This document shows, piece after piece, positions 57,493 through 64,000 of a DNA stretch of 64,000 bases. Each line of letters opens with the position of its first letter. Position 1 is the stretch's first letter. The notes under the pieces were generated by a model. The model was given only the letters and a program-made list of their open reading frames with translations. It was not told where the DNA came from and did not search any database. This DNA comes from Pseudomonas citri (GTDB taxonomy: Bacteria > Pseudomonadota > Gammaproteobacteria > Pseudomonadales > Pseudomonadaceae). Made by a program: the position numbers and the translations under genes. The DNA is taken from assembly GCF_025336485.1 (NCBI RefSeq), contig NZ_JAODAB010000023.1, forward strand, positions 33,615 through 97,614. The letters are read 5' to 3'.

Positions 57493-57948
57493 TCAACCGC
57501 GCAACGCGTCAATCAGCTCGGCAAGCCAGGGCTCGGCGTCCGTTTCCGGGTTGACGCTTTCGCTGGCGTCCAGGCGCAGCATCGGCAGCACCTCGTTCAC
57601 ACCCAGCTCGGCGAACAGTTCGCGCATCTGCTCGCCGCCCGCGCAGAAGGTATCGCCATAGCTGGCGTCGCCCAAGCCGATCACCGCACCGGGCAAACCG
57701 CGAAAGAATGCAGGCAACTGATCGCGAACGGTCGAGTACAGCGGCATCAGGTTGTCCGGCAATTCACCCATGCCGGTCGTCGAGGTCACCGCCAGCAGGG
57801 CTTGTGGCGCAAACGCCTGGATATCCGCCAGGCTGGCACGGGGGTTGTGCCAGGCTTCGAAGCCGGCGTCACAAAGCAGTCTGGCCGCATGCCGGGCGAC
57901 TTCTTCGGCGGTGCCATAGACCGAGCCGGAAAGGATGGCGACTTTCAT
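57493..57948 (-). CDS. Flavodoxin (MioC-type)
   Basis: The 151-residue FMN protein begins MKVAILSGSVYGTAEEVARHAARLL, with the phosphate loop SGSVYGTAEE at 7-16. VTSTTGMGELPDN and GLGDASYGDTFCAGG are the FMN-ring loops. This matches the Pseudomonas MioC-like long... short-chain flavodoxins. ATG 57948 gives the usual length. It is divergent from the LOV gene; the two starts are 154 bp apart. Confidence 0.9.
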   Translation of the reverse strand: MKVAILSGSVYGTAEEVARHAARLLCDAGFEAWHNPRASLADIQAFAPQALLAVTSTTGMGELPDNLMPLYSTVRDQLPAFFRGLPGAVIGLGDASYGDTFCAGGEQMRELFAELGVNEVLPMLRLDASESVNPETDAEPWLAELIDALRG

Positions 57949-58102
57949 CAATCTGATCCTGAAGCTGAATAAAAGAGTCGGGATAGTACCAGTTGCACCG
58001 GCAACGCTGCGAATGGCTCTCAATTGCCCCATAATGGCCAGTAGACAGCCCCGGAGTTTCTTTTAGAATGGCGCCTCACAAGGACGTTTCAGGGTTTTAA
58101 CC

Positions 58103-58579
58103 ATGATCAACGCTCAACTGATGCAACTGATCATCAACGCGTCGAACGACGGGATCGTCATCGCCGAAAAAGAAGGCGACGAAGACAATATCCTGATCTA
58201 CGTGAACCCCGCCTTCGAGCGCCTGACCGGCTATGACCGCGACGAAATCCTTTATCAGGATTGCCGGTTCCTTCAGTCGGGTGACCGCGACCAACCTTCG
58301 CTGGAGCGCATTCGCCAGACATTGAGACAAGGCGGAGTCTGCCGTGAGGTGCTTCGCAACTATCGCAAGGACGGCACACTGTTCTGGAATGAGCTCTCGC
58401 TGTCCACGGTAAAAAACGAGGTGGATGGGCACACTTATTTCGTGGGCCTGCAAAAAGACGTCACGATCCAGGTGAAGGCTCAACAGCGAATCGCCCAGTT
58501 GGAAAAGGACCTGGCTGAAGCGCGCGAAACAGTCCGTCGGCTGGAAGCGACGAACGGCGCAAACAAACCGGCGAATTAG
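58103..58579 (+). CDS. Short LOV-domain blue-light photoreceptor
   Basis: The 158-residue protein is a single PAS/LOV core with short helical extensions. The photoactive cysteine is Cys54 in YQDCRFLQSGDRDQP, matching the GxNCRFLQ motif that forms the FMN adduct. NPAFERLTGYDRDEI and VLRNYRKDGTLFWNELS are the FMN-contact segments. The C-terminal helix (about 130-155) is a coiled coil (IAQLEKDLAEARETVRRLE). It is close to the PpSB-LOV proteins of P. putida, which are dimeric. No effector domain is fused, so it must act through a partner. A MerR/LitR-like regulator lies 670 bp downstream. Confidence 0.92.
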   Translation: MINAQLMQLIINASNDGIVIAEKEGDEDNILIYVNPAFERLTGYDRDEILYQDCRFLQSGDRDQPSLERIRQTLRQGGVCREVLRNYRKDGTLFWNELSLSTVKNEVDGHTYFVGLQKDVTIQVKAQQRIAQLEKDLAEARETVRRLEATNGANKPAN

Positions 58580-58633
58580 CGGTCAGTCACTACAATCACC
58601 AGTAAAGATGTCATTTATCACTTCGAGCCAATC

Positions 58634-59239
58634 ATGCAGCGCGACGCACTCCTGACCCAGGATGAACTGGATTTCATCCGGACCATGCAACACAACCCGC
58701 AATTGAACGAGCGGGATGTCACGTCGAGCTTGCTTGTAAACGGTGGATCGCAGATCCGTGACCTGTTGACGCGCCTGGCCGCCAATGAACAGGTCACGCT
58801 GCAGGCCCATTTCGAAAACCAACAGATGACCTTCCCGTTGCATTTGGTGGAAGACGAATTCCATGCGATGCATTTGCGCCTGGGGGTGCCGAGCATCTAC
58901 GAGGACGGGCCGAGGATACGCCCATGGCGCCTGGCACTCGAAGAGCCGGTGGCGCTGGAAAATGCCAAGGGCCAACCGGGCCCGCTATGGGTCCACGAGG
59001 TCTCGTGCAAAGGCGTCTTGCTGGAAAACCGCAGCCGTATCAAGCCACCGAAACAGTTCGCCCTGTGGTTCAGCCCGTCAGGCTACGAGAGGATTTCCTT
59101 GCGAGGCACCTTCGAACGGGAAACCGCCCAAGGCCTGTATGCCTACCATCTGAGCCAGAATGACGAAGATGAGACCGAACGCCTGCGCCAGTACATCCTC
59201 CAGCAACATCGCCTGACCCATCCGGCGATGCATCTCTAG
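58634..59239 (+). CDS. Conserved hypothetical protein, possibly PilZ-like
   Basis: The 201-residue soluble protein is not firmly recognised. The segment about 100-165 (RPWRLALEEPVALENAKGQPGPLWVHEVSCKGVLLE...) has the beta-barrel pattern of a PilZ domain with a degenerate RxxxR-like start; cyclic-di-GMP binding is uncertain. It begins 54 bp after the LOV gene on the same strand, so the two may be co-transcribed. It is convergent with the MerR/LitR gene, 11 bp away. Confidence 0.65.
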   Translation: MQRDALLTQDELDFIRTMQHNPQLNERDVTSSLLVNGGSQIRDLLTRLAANEQVTLQAHFENQQMTFPLHLVEDEFHAMHLRLGVPSIYEDGPRIRPWRLALEEPVALENAKGQPGPLWVHEVSCKGVLLENRSRIKPPKQFALWFSPSGYERISLRGTFERETAQGLYAYHLSQNDEDETERLRQYILQQHRLTHPAMHL

Positions 59240-59250
59240 AGGCTGCCCAC

Positions 59251-60210
59251 TCAGGTATCCAGGTTGCCTGCCAATAACTGACGCAAGCGCTGGCGCATCA
59301 AGACGCCTTCATTGCCCAGGCAACCGATAGACGACCCCGCCATCTGCTCCTGGAGCAGGTCGGACGCATCACCAGCCAACATCAACGGACAATCCAGGCT
59401 CATCGCCAATTTGCACAGGCGCCTCGGTAACTCGGATATAGGCGCATGATTGGAAACCAATACCAGGGCCAACGGCTGGATCTTCTGGCACACCAGGGTC
59501 AGCTCGTCGAACGGCAGGCCGATCGTCAGCACCCTGACCCCCACGTCCGCCTTGGACAGGAACAGCGCCGTGACCAGCAATTCCAGCTCACGACACTGGC
59601 CGCTGATGGCGCTGACCAGGACACGCCGGGATTGACCTTCGCGCTTGAACAACAGCCGCTGGATGATGCGCGAACGCAGGAAGCCATCCAAAAACACCCA
59701 TTCACTGGTTTGCCCGAATTGCTGCTGGCGTTGCAGCAGTTGTCGCCAGAGTGGCAACAGGATGTTCTGGAAGACGATCGGCACCTCGTAGCTGGCGAAA
59801 AGCTGCCCATAGATCCGATCCAGTTCCACGTCATCGAAGGCTGACACTGCCTCCATCACCTGCTGCTGCCATCGAGCGTAATCGGCTTTGACCAGGTCGG
59901 AGGAGATCAGGGGGGAGACCGGCTGCACCGACTCGGCCTTGGCCAGGATCCTGCCCACCTTGCTCACCGCCACACCGCGCTCGATCCAGCCCAGGATGCT
60001 GCGGACCTTGTCGATATCCTGCAATGAGTACAGGCGATGGCCGCTTTCGGTTCGAGTAGGTTGGATCAGGCCGTAGCGACGCTCCCATGCGCGCAGCGTC
60101 ACAGGGTTCACACCAGTCAGTCGCGACACTTCGCGAATGGGGAACAGATCTTCCCGATTCAAGACACCTGACGTCCGAAAGACAAAATTGTCATCTGAGA
60201 TCACGCTCAT
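59251..60210 (-). CDS. MerR-family LitR-like transcriptional regulator
   Basis: The 319-residue protein has an N-terminal MerR helix-turn-helix (FPIREVSRLTGVNPVTLRAWERRYGLIQPTRTESGHRLYS). A C-terminal region about 130-315 follows that looks like a cobalamin-binding sensor domain (ILLPLWRQLLQ; RVLVSAISG...; GVRVLTIGLPFDELTLVC). The B12-binding DxHxxG motif is absent (SGQCRELEL), which fits class II LitR proteins that do not bind B12 and act with LOV partners in P. putida. ATG 60210 is used instead of one 72 bp upstream. It is divergent from folM and may control it. Confidence 0.82.
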   Translation of the reverse strand: MSVISDDNFVFRTSGVLNREDLFPIREVSRLTGVNPVTLRAWERRYGLIQPTRTESGHRLYSLQDIDKVRSILGWIERGVAVSKVGRILAKAESVQPVSPLISSDLVKADYARWQQQVMEAVSAFDDVELDRIYGQLFASYEVPIVFQNILLPLWRQLLQRQQQFGQTSEWVFLDGFLRSRIIQRLLFKREGQSRRVLVSAISGQCRELELLVTALFLSKADVGVRVLTIGLPFDELTLVCQKIQPLALVLVSNHAPISELPRRLCKLAMSLDCPLMLAGDASDLLQEQMAGSSIGCLGNEGVLMRQRLRQLLAGNLDT

Positions 60211-60245
60211 TTTGGCAGACAGGTCCGGCTGGCAAATTGGATCCC

Positions 60246-60276
60246 AGTGTACTCCCTCCCAGACATATGATGACAA
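60246..60276 (-). promoter_or_regulatory. Promoter with 19-bp spacer upstream of the MerR/LitR gene
   Basis: On the minus strand TTGTCA (60276-60271), 19 bp, TACACT (60251-60246). The long spacer is a hallmark of promoters controlled by MerR-family proteins, suggesting autoregulation. Confidence 0.5.
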
Positions 60277-60387
60277 GAGCAAACGCGTTCGATGCGCGGT
60301 TTTGTTGTTTTATGCACAATCGACGCTGTCGTCGCCCGCTTTCACCGCTGTTATAGTTTTCTCTCCTGTCGTCCACCGAGCCCTCCC

Positions 60388-61098
60388 ATGCCCAGCGCCA
60401 TCGCTCCGATCCTGATCACTGGCGCCGCCCAGCGCGTTGGCCAGCATTGCGCCCGACGCTTGCTCGAAGCCGGGCAACCGGTGATCGCCACCTTTCGCAC
60501 CGAGCGCCCGGGCGTACAAGCGCTGCGGGACCTGGGGGCCACCCTGCTGTTTGCCGACTTCTCCAGCGAAGCCGGGATCCTGGCCTTTATCGAGACCCTC
60601 AAGCAGCACACCGATCGGCTACGGGCCATCGTGCACAACGCCTCGGCCTGGCTGGCCGAAGAGACACACGACCCTGCCACCGCCTTCAACGCCATGTTCG
60701 CGGTGCACATGCTGGCGCCTTACCTGATCAACCTGCATTGCGCCGAGTTGCTGCAACGCTCGACCCCGGCGGATATCGTGCACATCAGCGATGACGTGAC
60801 GCGCAAAGGCAGCAGCAAGCACATCGCCTACTGCGCCACCAAGGCGGGGCTCGAAAGCCTGACCCTGTCGTTTGCGGCCAGGTACGCGCCGGCCATCAAG
60901 GTCAACGGCATCGCCCCGGCCCTGCTGTTGTTCAATGACGAAGACGACGCCACTTATCGCGCCAAGGCCCTGGCCAAGTCCGCACTGGGTATCGAACCGG
61001 GCGGCGAGGTGATGTATCAGAGCCTGCGCTATCTGTTGGACAATCCTTATGTCACCGGCACGACCCTGACCATTAACGGCGGGCGGCACGTCAAGTAG
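60388..61098 (+). CDS. folM: Dihydromonapterin reductase FolM
   Basis: FolM is an SDR enzyme reducing dihydromonapterin to tetrahydromonapterin (and dihydrofolate weakly). The 236-residue protein has the NADP motif TGAAQRVGQHCARRLL at 11-26, VHNASAWLAE with the family's typical NAS, and the catalytic Tyr-x-x-x-Lys in AYCATKAGLE. The ending TGTTLTINGGRHVK is typical. ATG 60388 gives the usual length. A decayed folE follows within 21 bp, then folX. Confidence 0.9.
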   Translation: MPSAIAPILITGAAQRVGQHCARRLLEAGQPVIATFRTERPGVQALRDLGATLLFADFSSEAGILAFIETLKQHTDRLRAIVHNASAWLAEETHDPATAFNAMFAVHMLAPYLINLHCAELLQRSTPADIVHISDDVTRKGSSKHIAYCATKAGLESLTLSFAARYAPAIKVNGIAPALLLFNDEDDATYRAKALAKSALGIEPGGEVMYQSLRYLLDNPYVTGTTLTINGGRHVK

Positions 61099-61118
61099 CC
61101 TTGTTTCAAGGACGCACC

Positions 61119-61295
61119 ATGACGCGCTCCCCTGCCGCGAAATCCTCGTCGGCCTGGGCGAAGCCCCCCGGGTGGCTTATATTCCTACGGGCAAGGTCCT
61201 GGGGCCGCGGAGAATCGTCCGACGGGTAAGAGACCAGTTCGGGATTCCAGCACCACGCGCAGGCGTTCCTGCAATCGATTCGACGGAGCCAGTAA
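61119..61295 (+). pseudogene. folE: Decayed GTP cyclohydrolase I (folE) remnant
   Basis: Between folM and folX three pieces of FolE remain in order. REILVGLGE (from 61136) is the N-terminal motif. VAYIPTGKVLG (from 61172) is the central motif, in the same frame. AFLQSIRRSQ and stop (61263-61295) is the C-terminal tail, in another frame. A full FolE has about 180 codons; here about 59 remain. The deletions remove the zinc-binding CEHH and the catalytic core, and the ATG at 61119 is out of frame with the first piece. The TAA of the remnant abuts folX (TAAATG), preserving the old operon join. The cell must have another folE elsewhere. Confidence 0.8.
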
Positions 61296-61676
61296 ATGTC
61301 ACAACTTCAGCCAGCCATGGCGCGTATCAAGGTCAAGGACCTGCGCCTGCGCACCTTCATCGGCATCAACGAGGATGAAATCCTCAACAAGCAGGATGTG
61401 TTGATCAACCTGACCATCCTCTACGCCGCCCAGGATGCGGTGCGCGACAACGATATCGACCACGCACTGAACTACCGCACCATCACCAAGGCAGTCATCG
61501 CCCACGTGGAAGGCAATCGCTTCGCCCTGCTCGAACGCCTGACCCAGGAATTGCTGGACTTGATCATGGCCAACGAGTCGGTGCTGTACGCCGAGGTCGA
61601 AGTCGACAAGCCCCATGCCTTGCGATTTGCCGAATCGGTGTCGATTACGTTAGCGGCAAGCCGGGCGACTTCGTAG
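61296..61676 (+). CDS. folX: Dihydroneopterin triphosphate 2'-epimerase FolX
   Basis: FolX epimerises dihydroneopterin triphosphate to the monapterin form. The 126-residue protein has the FolB/FolX fold: MARIKVKDLRLRTFIGINEDE, DIDHALNYRTITKAVIAHVEG and FALLERLTQELLDLIM, with VEVDKPHALRFAESV near the end. NEDE and HALNYRT distinguish FolX from FolB. It follows the folE remnant without a gap. With FolM it supports tetrahydromonapterin synthesis, the cofactor of phenylalanine hydroxylase in pseudomonads. Confidence 0.92.
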   Translation: MSQLQPAMARIKVKDLRLRTFIGINEDEILNKQDVLINLTILYAAQDAVRDNDIDHALNYRTITKAVIAHVEGNRFALLERLTQELLDLIMANESVLYAEVEVDKPHALRFAESVSITLAASRATS

Positions 61677-61771
61677 CCGCGACAAGCCTCACGCTGTAAG
61701 CTTCAAGCCTGACCAACGCAACCCAACTTGCAGCTTGAAGCCTGCGCCGATAGCTGCTCGCAGAGATCACC

Positions 61772-62068
61772 ATGAACGACCAACAACGCCTCGAACTCGA
61801 AGCCGCCGCTTTCCGTCGGCTGGTTGCCCACCTGGACAGCCGCAAGGATGTGCAGAACATCGACCTGATGAACCTGGCCGGTTTCTGCCGCAACTGCCTG
61901 TCCAAGTGGTACAAGGCCGCCGCCGATGAACGCCAGATCGAGGTGAGCCTCGATGACGCCCGCGAAATGGTCTATGGCATGCCCTATGCCGAGTGGAAAG
62001 CCCAATACCAGAAAGAAGCCAGCGCCGAACAACAGGCGGCGTTCGCCAAAGGAAAACCCGATGCCTGA
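61772..62068 (+). CDS. DUF1244 family protein
   Basis: The 98-residue protein has the DUF1244 core LVAHLDSRKDVQNIDLMNLAGFCRNCLSKWYKAAADE, with two conserved cysteines in FCRNC. A structure of the family exists but its role is unknown. It overlaps the next gene by 8 bp, so the two are translationally coupled. Confidence 0.85.
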   Translation: MNDQQRLELEAAAFRRLVAHLDSRKDVQNIDLMNLAGFCRNCLSKWYKAAADERQIEVSLDDAREMVYGMPYAEWKAQYQKEASAEQQAAFAKGKPDA

Positions 62069-62399
62069 TTTGAATACCTTGCGCGCCAGCCTCCAGAGCG
62101 GCGAGCACGCCTTTGCCGACACCCTGGCCTTCATCGCCGCCGGCTATGACTACCAGCCCCAAGCCTTCAACAATGGCGGTGTACAGAACGCCGCCGGGCA
62201 GAACGAAGGTTCGTGCAAGACCTTGGGCCTGGCCCTGCTCGAAGGCTTGAGCAACGAAGAAACCCTGCTGGCCTTTGGCGAGCATTACCGTTCGGTGCTG
62301 GCGACGCCCGAAGGCAGCGACCACGGCAACATCCGCGCACTGATGACCCATGGGTTGGCCGGTGTGAAGTTCGAGGCGCAGCCGTTGCAACGGCGCTGA
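62061..62399 (+). CDS. HopJ-type III effector family protein
   Basis: The 112-residue protein (MPDLNTLRASLQSGEHAFADTLAFIAAGYDYQPQAFNNG..) matches the HopJ family, named after a P. syringae effector but widespread in non-pathogens as a housekeeping-like small protein. No secretion signal is evident. FNNGGVQNAAGQNEGSCKTLGLAL is the conserved centre. It begins inside the end of the DUF1244 gene. Confidence 0.85.
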   Translation: MPDLNTLRASLQSGEHAFADTLAFIAAGYDYQPQAFNNGGVQNAAGQNEGSCKTLGLALLEGLSNEETLLAFGEHYRSVLATPEGSDHGNIRALMTHGLAGVKFEAQPLQRR

Positions 62400-62411
62400 T
62401 CGTCCGCGCTT

Positions 62412-62507
62412 TTGTGGGAGCAAAGCTTGCTCGCGATAATGGCAGACCCGCCAATATTGTCGTCGACTGGCATTGCCCAATCGCGAGCAAGCTTTGCTCC
62501 CACAGGT
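62412..62507. repeat. REPIN: two inverted REP copies
   Basis: TGTGGGAGCAAAGCTTGCTC at 62412 onward and its near-perfect reverse complement ending about 62506 flank about 45 bp. This is a complete REPIN doublet of the window's main REP family, between the HopJ-like gene and the aminotransferase gene. Confidence 0.8.
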
Positions 62508-62638
62508 TCAGGTCTATCTGACAGGCATTAGCCACATCCCGACTTTTAAGATTGACCCGGCAACTTTATTTCGTTTGCCGGGCCCCTTCGCTCGCCGCTT
62601 GAATAGCGCACGCCTTCTTTCCTTGCGAGCGGTCATTC

Positions 62639-63889
62639 ATGAGCCACGAAAGCATTAGCCAGTCGATCTCCATCGTGCACCCCGTCAGCCTCAGCCATGG
62701 CAAGAATGCCGAGGTCTGGGACAGCGACGGCAAACGCTACATCGATTTCGTCGGGGGCATCGGCGTATTGAACCTCGGCCATTGCCATCCGCGCATCGTC
62801 GAGGCGATTCGCGAACAAGCCACCCGCTTGACCCACTACGCCTTCAACGCTGCGCCCCATCGACCCTACCTCGAATTGATGGAGCGCCTGGCAGCGTTCG
62901 TGCCGGTGGATTACCCGGTCAGCGGCATGCTCACCAACAGCGGCGCCGAGGCGGCGGAGAATGCCTTGAAGATCGTGCGTGGCGCCACGGGCCGTACCGC
63001 TGTGATTGCATTTGACGGCGCCTTCCACGGTCGCACCCTGGCCACGCTCAACCTCAACGGCAAGGTCGCGCCGTACAAGCAAAAAATCGGCGTGCTGCCC
63101 GGCCCGGTCTACCACCTGCCCTACCCCAGCCCGGACAACGGCATCACCTGCGACGAAGCCTTGAAAGCCATGGAGCGGCTGTTCAGCGTTGAGATCGACG
63201 TGAATGATGTGGCCTGTTTCATCGTCGAACCGGTGCAGGGCGAAGCCGGCTTCCTGTCGTTGGATGCGCCCTTCGCCCAAGCCCTGCGGCGGTTCTGCGA
63301 CGACAAGGGCATCGTGCTGATCGTCGATGAAATCCAGTCCGGCTTCGGCCGCACCGGCCAGCGTTTTGCGTTCTCGCGACTGGGCATCGAACCGGACCTG
63401 ATCCTGCTGGGCAAAAGCATTGCGGGCGGCGTGCCCCTGGGGGCGGTGGTGGGACGCAAGGCATTGCTGGATAACCTGCCCAAGGGTGGGCTCGGCGGCA
63501 CCTATTCCGGCAATCCCATCGCCTGCGCCGCCGCGCTGGCGACCCTGGACGCAATGACCGACGCCAACCTGCACGCCTGGGGGACGCAACAGGAAGAGGC
63601 GATCGTCAGCCGCTACCAAGCCTGGCGCGATCGCGGGCTGACGCCCTACCTGGGCCGCCTGACTGGCGTCGGCGCGATGCGCGGCATCGAGCTGGCCCAC
63701 GCCGACGGCACCCCGGCCTCGGCACAACTGACGCAACTGCTGGCCCTGGCACGGGAAGCAGGACTGCTGCTGATGCCCAGCGGTAAATCGCGGCACATCG
63801 TTCGGCTGCTGGCGCCGTTGACGACCGAGCCGGCCGTGATGGAGGAAGGCTTGGACATTCTGGAATCGTGTCTGGCGAAACTGGCCTGA
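62639..63889 (+). CDS. Class III aminotransferase (GabT-like, possible 2-aminoadipate transaminase)
   Basis: The 416-residue PLP enzyme has NSGAEAAENALKIVRGATGR, the LIVDEIQSGFGRTG signature and PLP lysine in LLGKSIAGGVPLGAV. GabT-type enzymes transfer the amino group of 4-aminobutyrate or related omega- or alpha-amino acids. A similar P. putida enzyme acts on 2-aminoadipate in the D-lysine pathway; that activity is possible here. It is monocistronic and followed by two terminator-like hairpins. Confidence 0.85.
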   Translation: MSHESISQSISIVHPVSLSHGKNAEVWDSDGKRYIDFVGGIGVLNLGHCHPRIVEAIREQATRLTHYAFNAAPHRPYLELMERLAAFVPVDYPVSGMLTNSGAEAAENALKIVRGATGRTAVIAFDGAFHGRTLATLNLNGKVAPYKQKIGVLPGPVYHLPYPSPDNGITCDEALKAMERLFSVEIDVNDVACFIVEPVQGEAGFLSLDAPFAQALRRFCDDKGIVLIVDEIQSGFGRTGQRFAFSRLGIEPDLILLGKSIAGGVPLGAVVGRKALLDNLPKGGLGGTYSGNPIACAAALATLDAMTDANLHAWGTQQEEAIVSRYQAWRDRGLTPYLGRLTGVGAMRGIELAHADGTPASAQLTQLLALAREAGLLLMPSGKSRHIVRLLAPLTTEPAVMEEGLDILESCLAKLA

Positions 63890-63907
63890 ACACAGAATTG
63901 CGCCCAT

Positions 63908-63931
63908 GAAAAAACCGGCCTAAGCCGGTTT
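63908..63931. terminator. Terminator-like hairpin after the aminotransferase gene
   Basis: AAACCGGC/GCCGGTTT with a short centre; six T follow on the minus strand and three on the plus. Probably ends transcription from both sides. Confidence 0.65.
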
Positions 63932-63949
63932 AATGAGATGGTCACCCCC

Positions 63950-63990
63950 ACACCCTGCGAGGGCTACGCTTTCGCAGGGTGTTTTGTTTT
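63950..63990 (+). terminator. Second terminator hairpin near the window end
   Basis: ACACCCTGCGA/TCGCAGGGTGT stem with 12-nt loop, followed by TTTGTTTT on the plus strand. Confidence 0.7.
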
Positions 63991-64000
63991 CGGAGGCCAT

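Noticed and set aside
61172..61378. Open frame reading MAYIPTGKVLG... overlapping folX
   Set aside because: It begins inside the folE remnant and runs out of frame into folX; the first residues are a FolE fragment and the rest has no support.
1..64000. CRISPR arrays, tRNA or rRNA genes, prophage or insertion-sequence transposase genes
   Set aside because: No regularly spaced repeats, no tRNA-like cloverleaf or rRNA sequence and no transposase or integrase frames were seen; the repeats present are REP elements and terminators.

Overview
The window is a stretch of a Pseudomonas chromosome, most likely from the P. fluorescens group. The evidence is high GC, REP/REPIN hairpins of the GTGGGAGC...GCTCGCGA type, and a core gene order (petBA, rpsI, rplM, tas-like reductase, acyl-CoA dehydrogenase ... 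zapE, trpS) that, from memory, matches the genus. No rRNA, tRNA, CRISPR array or complete insertion sequence was seen.

Layout. 1-2652: cytochrome bc1 genes petB (cut by the window edge) and petA, then rpsI and rplM, all on the minus strand. 2897-5135: aldo/keto reductase and acyl-CoA dehydrogenase. 5280-11799: an accessory block with a GlxA-type regulator, an amide-forming amino-acid monooxygenase of unusually low GC, a nitrilase-superfamily amidase, an internally duplicated membrane protein and an asparaginase. 11846-15635: zapE, trpS, a small hydrolase and zapG. 15942-21135: OmpA-like lipoprotein, an ArgD-like aminotransferase with a divergent LysR regulator, an MFS carrier and an unknown protein. 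21235-21890: a HigBA-type toxin-antitoxin pair bracketed by two identical 37-bp terminator copies. 22029-26875: cyoABCDE, the bo3-type quinol oxidase. 27656-31291: dsbB, a candidate GGA-rich sRNA, flavohaemoglobin hmp and its NO-sensing regulator norR/fhpR with three NorR boxes between them. 31404-38409: cheV, a Cys-cluster protein, ghrB, an EamA exporter, an AraC regulator, an HPF-like protein, psiE and LexA-controlled yebG. 38486-43505: a MocR regulator and benE, a truncated flavoprotein remnant, a leucine-dehydrogenase-like gene that has lost its catalytic lysine, and a SirB1-like gene. 43576-47812: hmgA-fahA-maiA for homogentisate breakdown, with divergent hmgR. 47839-53809: a MalT-type LuxR regulator with a DUF1329/DUF1302 pair. 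54462-57948: an AmpDh3-type amidase, an SDR, an alpha/beta hydrolase and a flavodoxin. 58103-61676: a short LOV photoreceptor, an unknown protein, a MerR/LitR-like regulator, folM, a decayed folE and folX. 61772-63889: a DUF1244 protein, a HopJ-like protein and a class III aminotransferase.

How the genes work together. petABC and cyoABCDE are parts of two respiratory branches from the quinol pool. hmp and norR form a nitric-oxide defence unit. hmgA-fahA-maiA finishes tyrosine and phenylalanine breakdown, and FolM/FolX may supply the tetrahydromonapterin used by phenylalanine hydroxylase, which is not in this window. The two most interesting systems are the 6475-11799 cluster, which looks able to turn an amino acid into an amide and then into a carboxylic acid plus ammonia, and the 58103-61676 cluster, which looks like a blue-light-linked pterin module whose folE has decayed.
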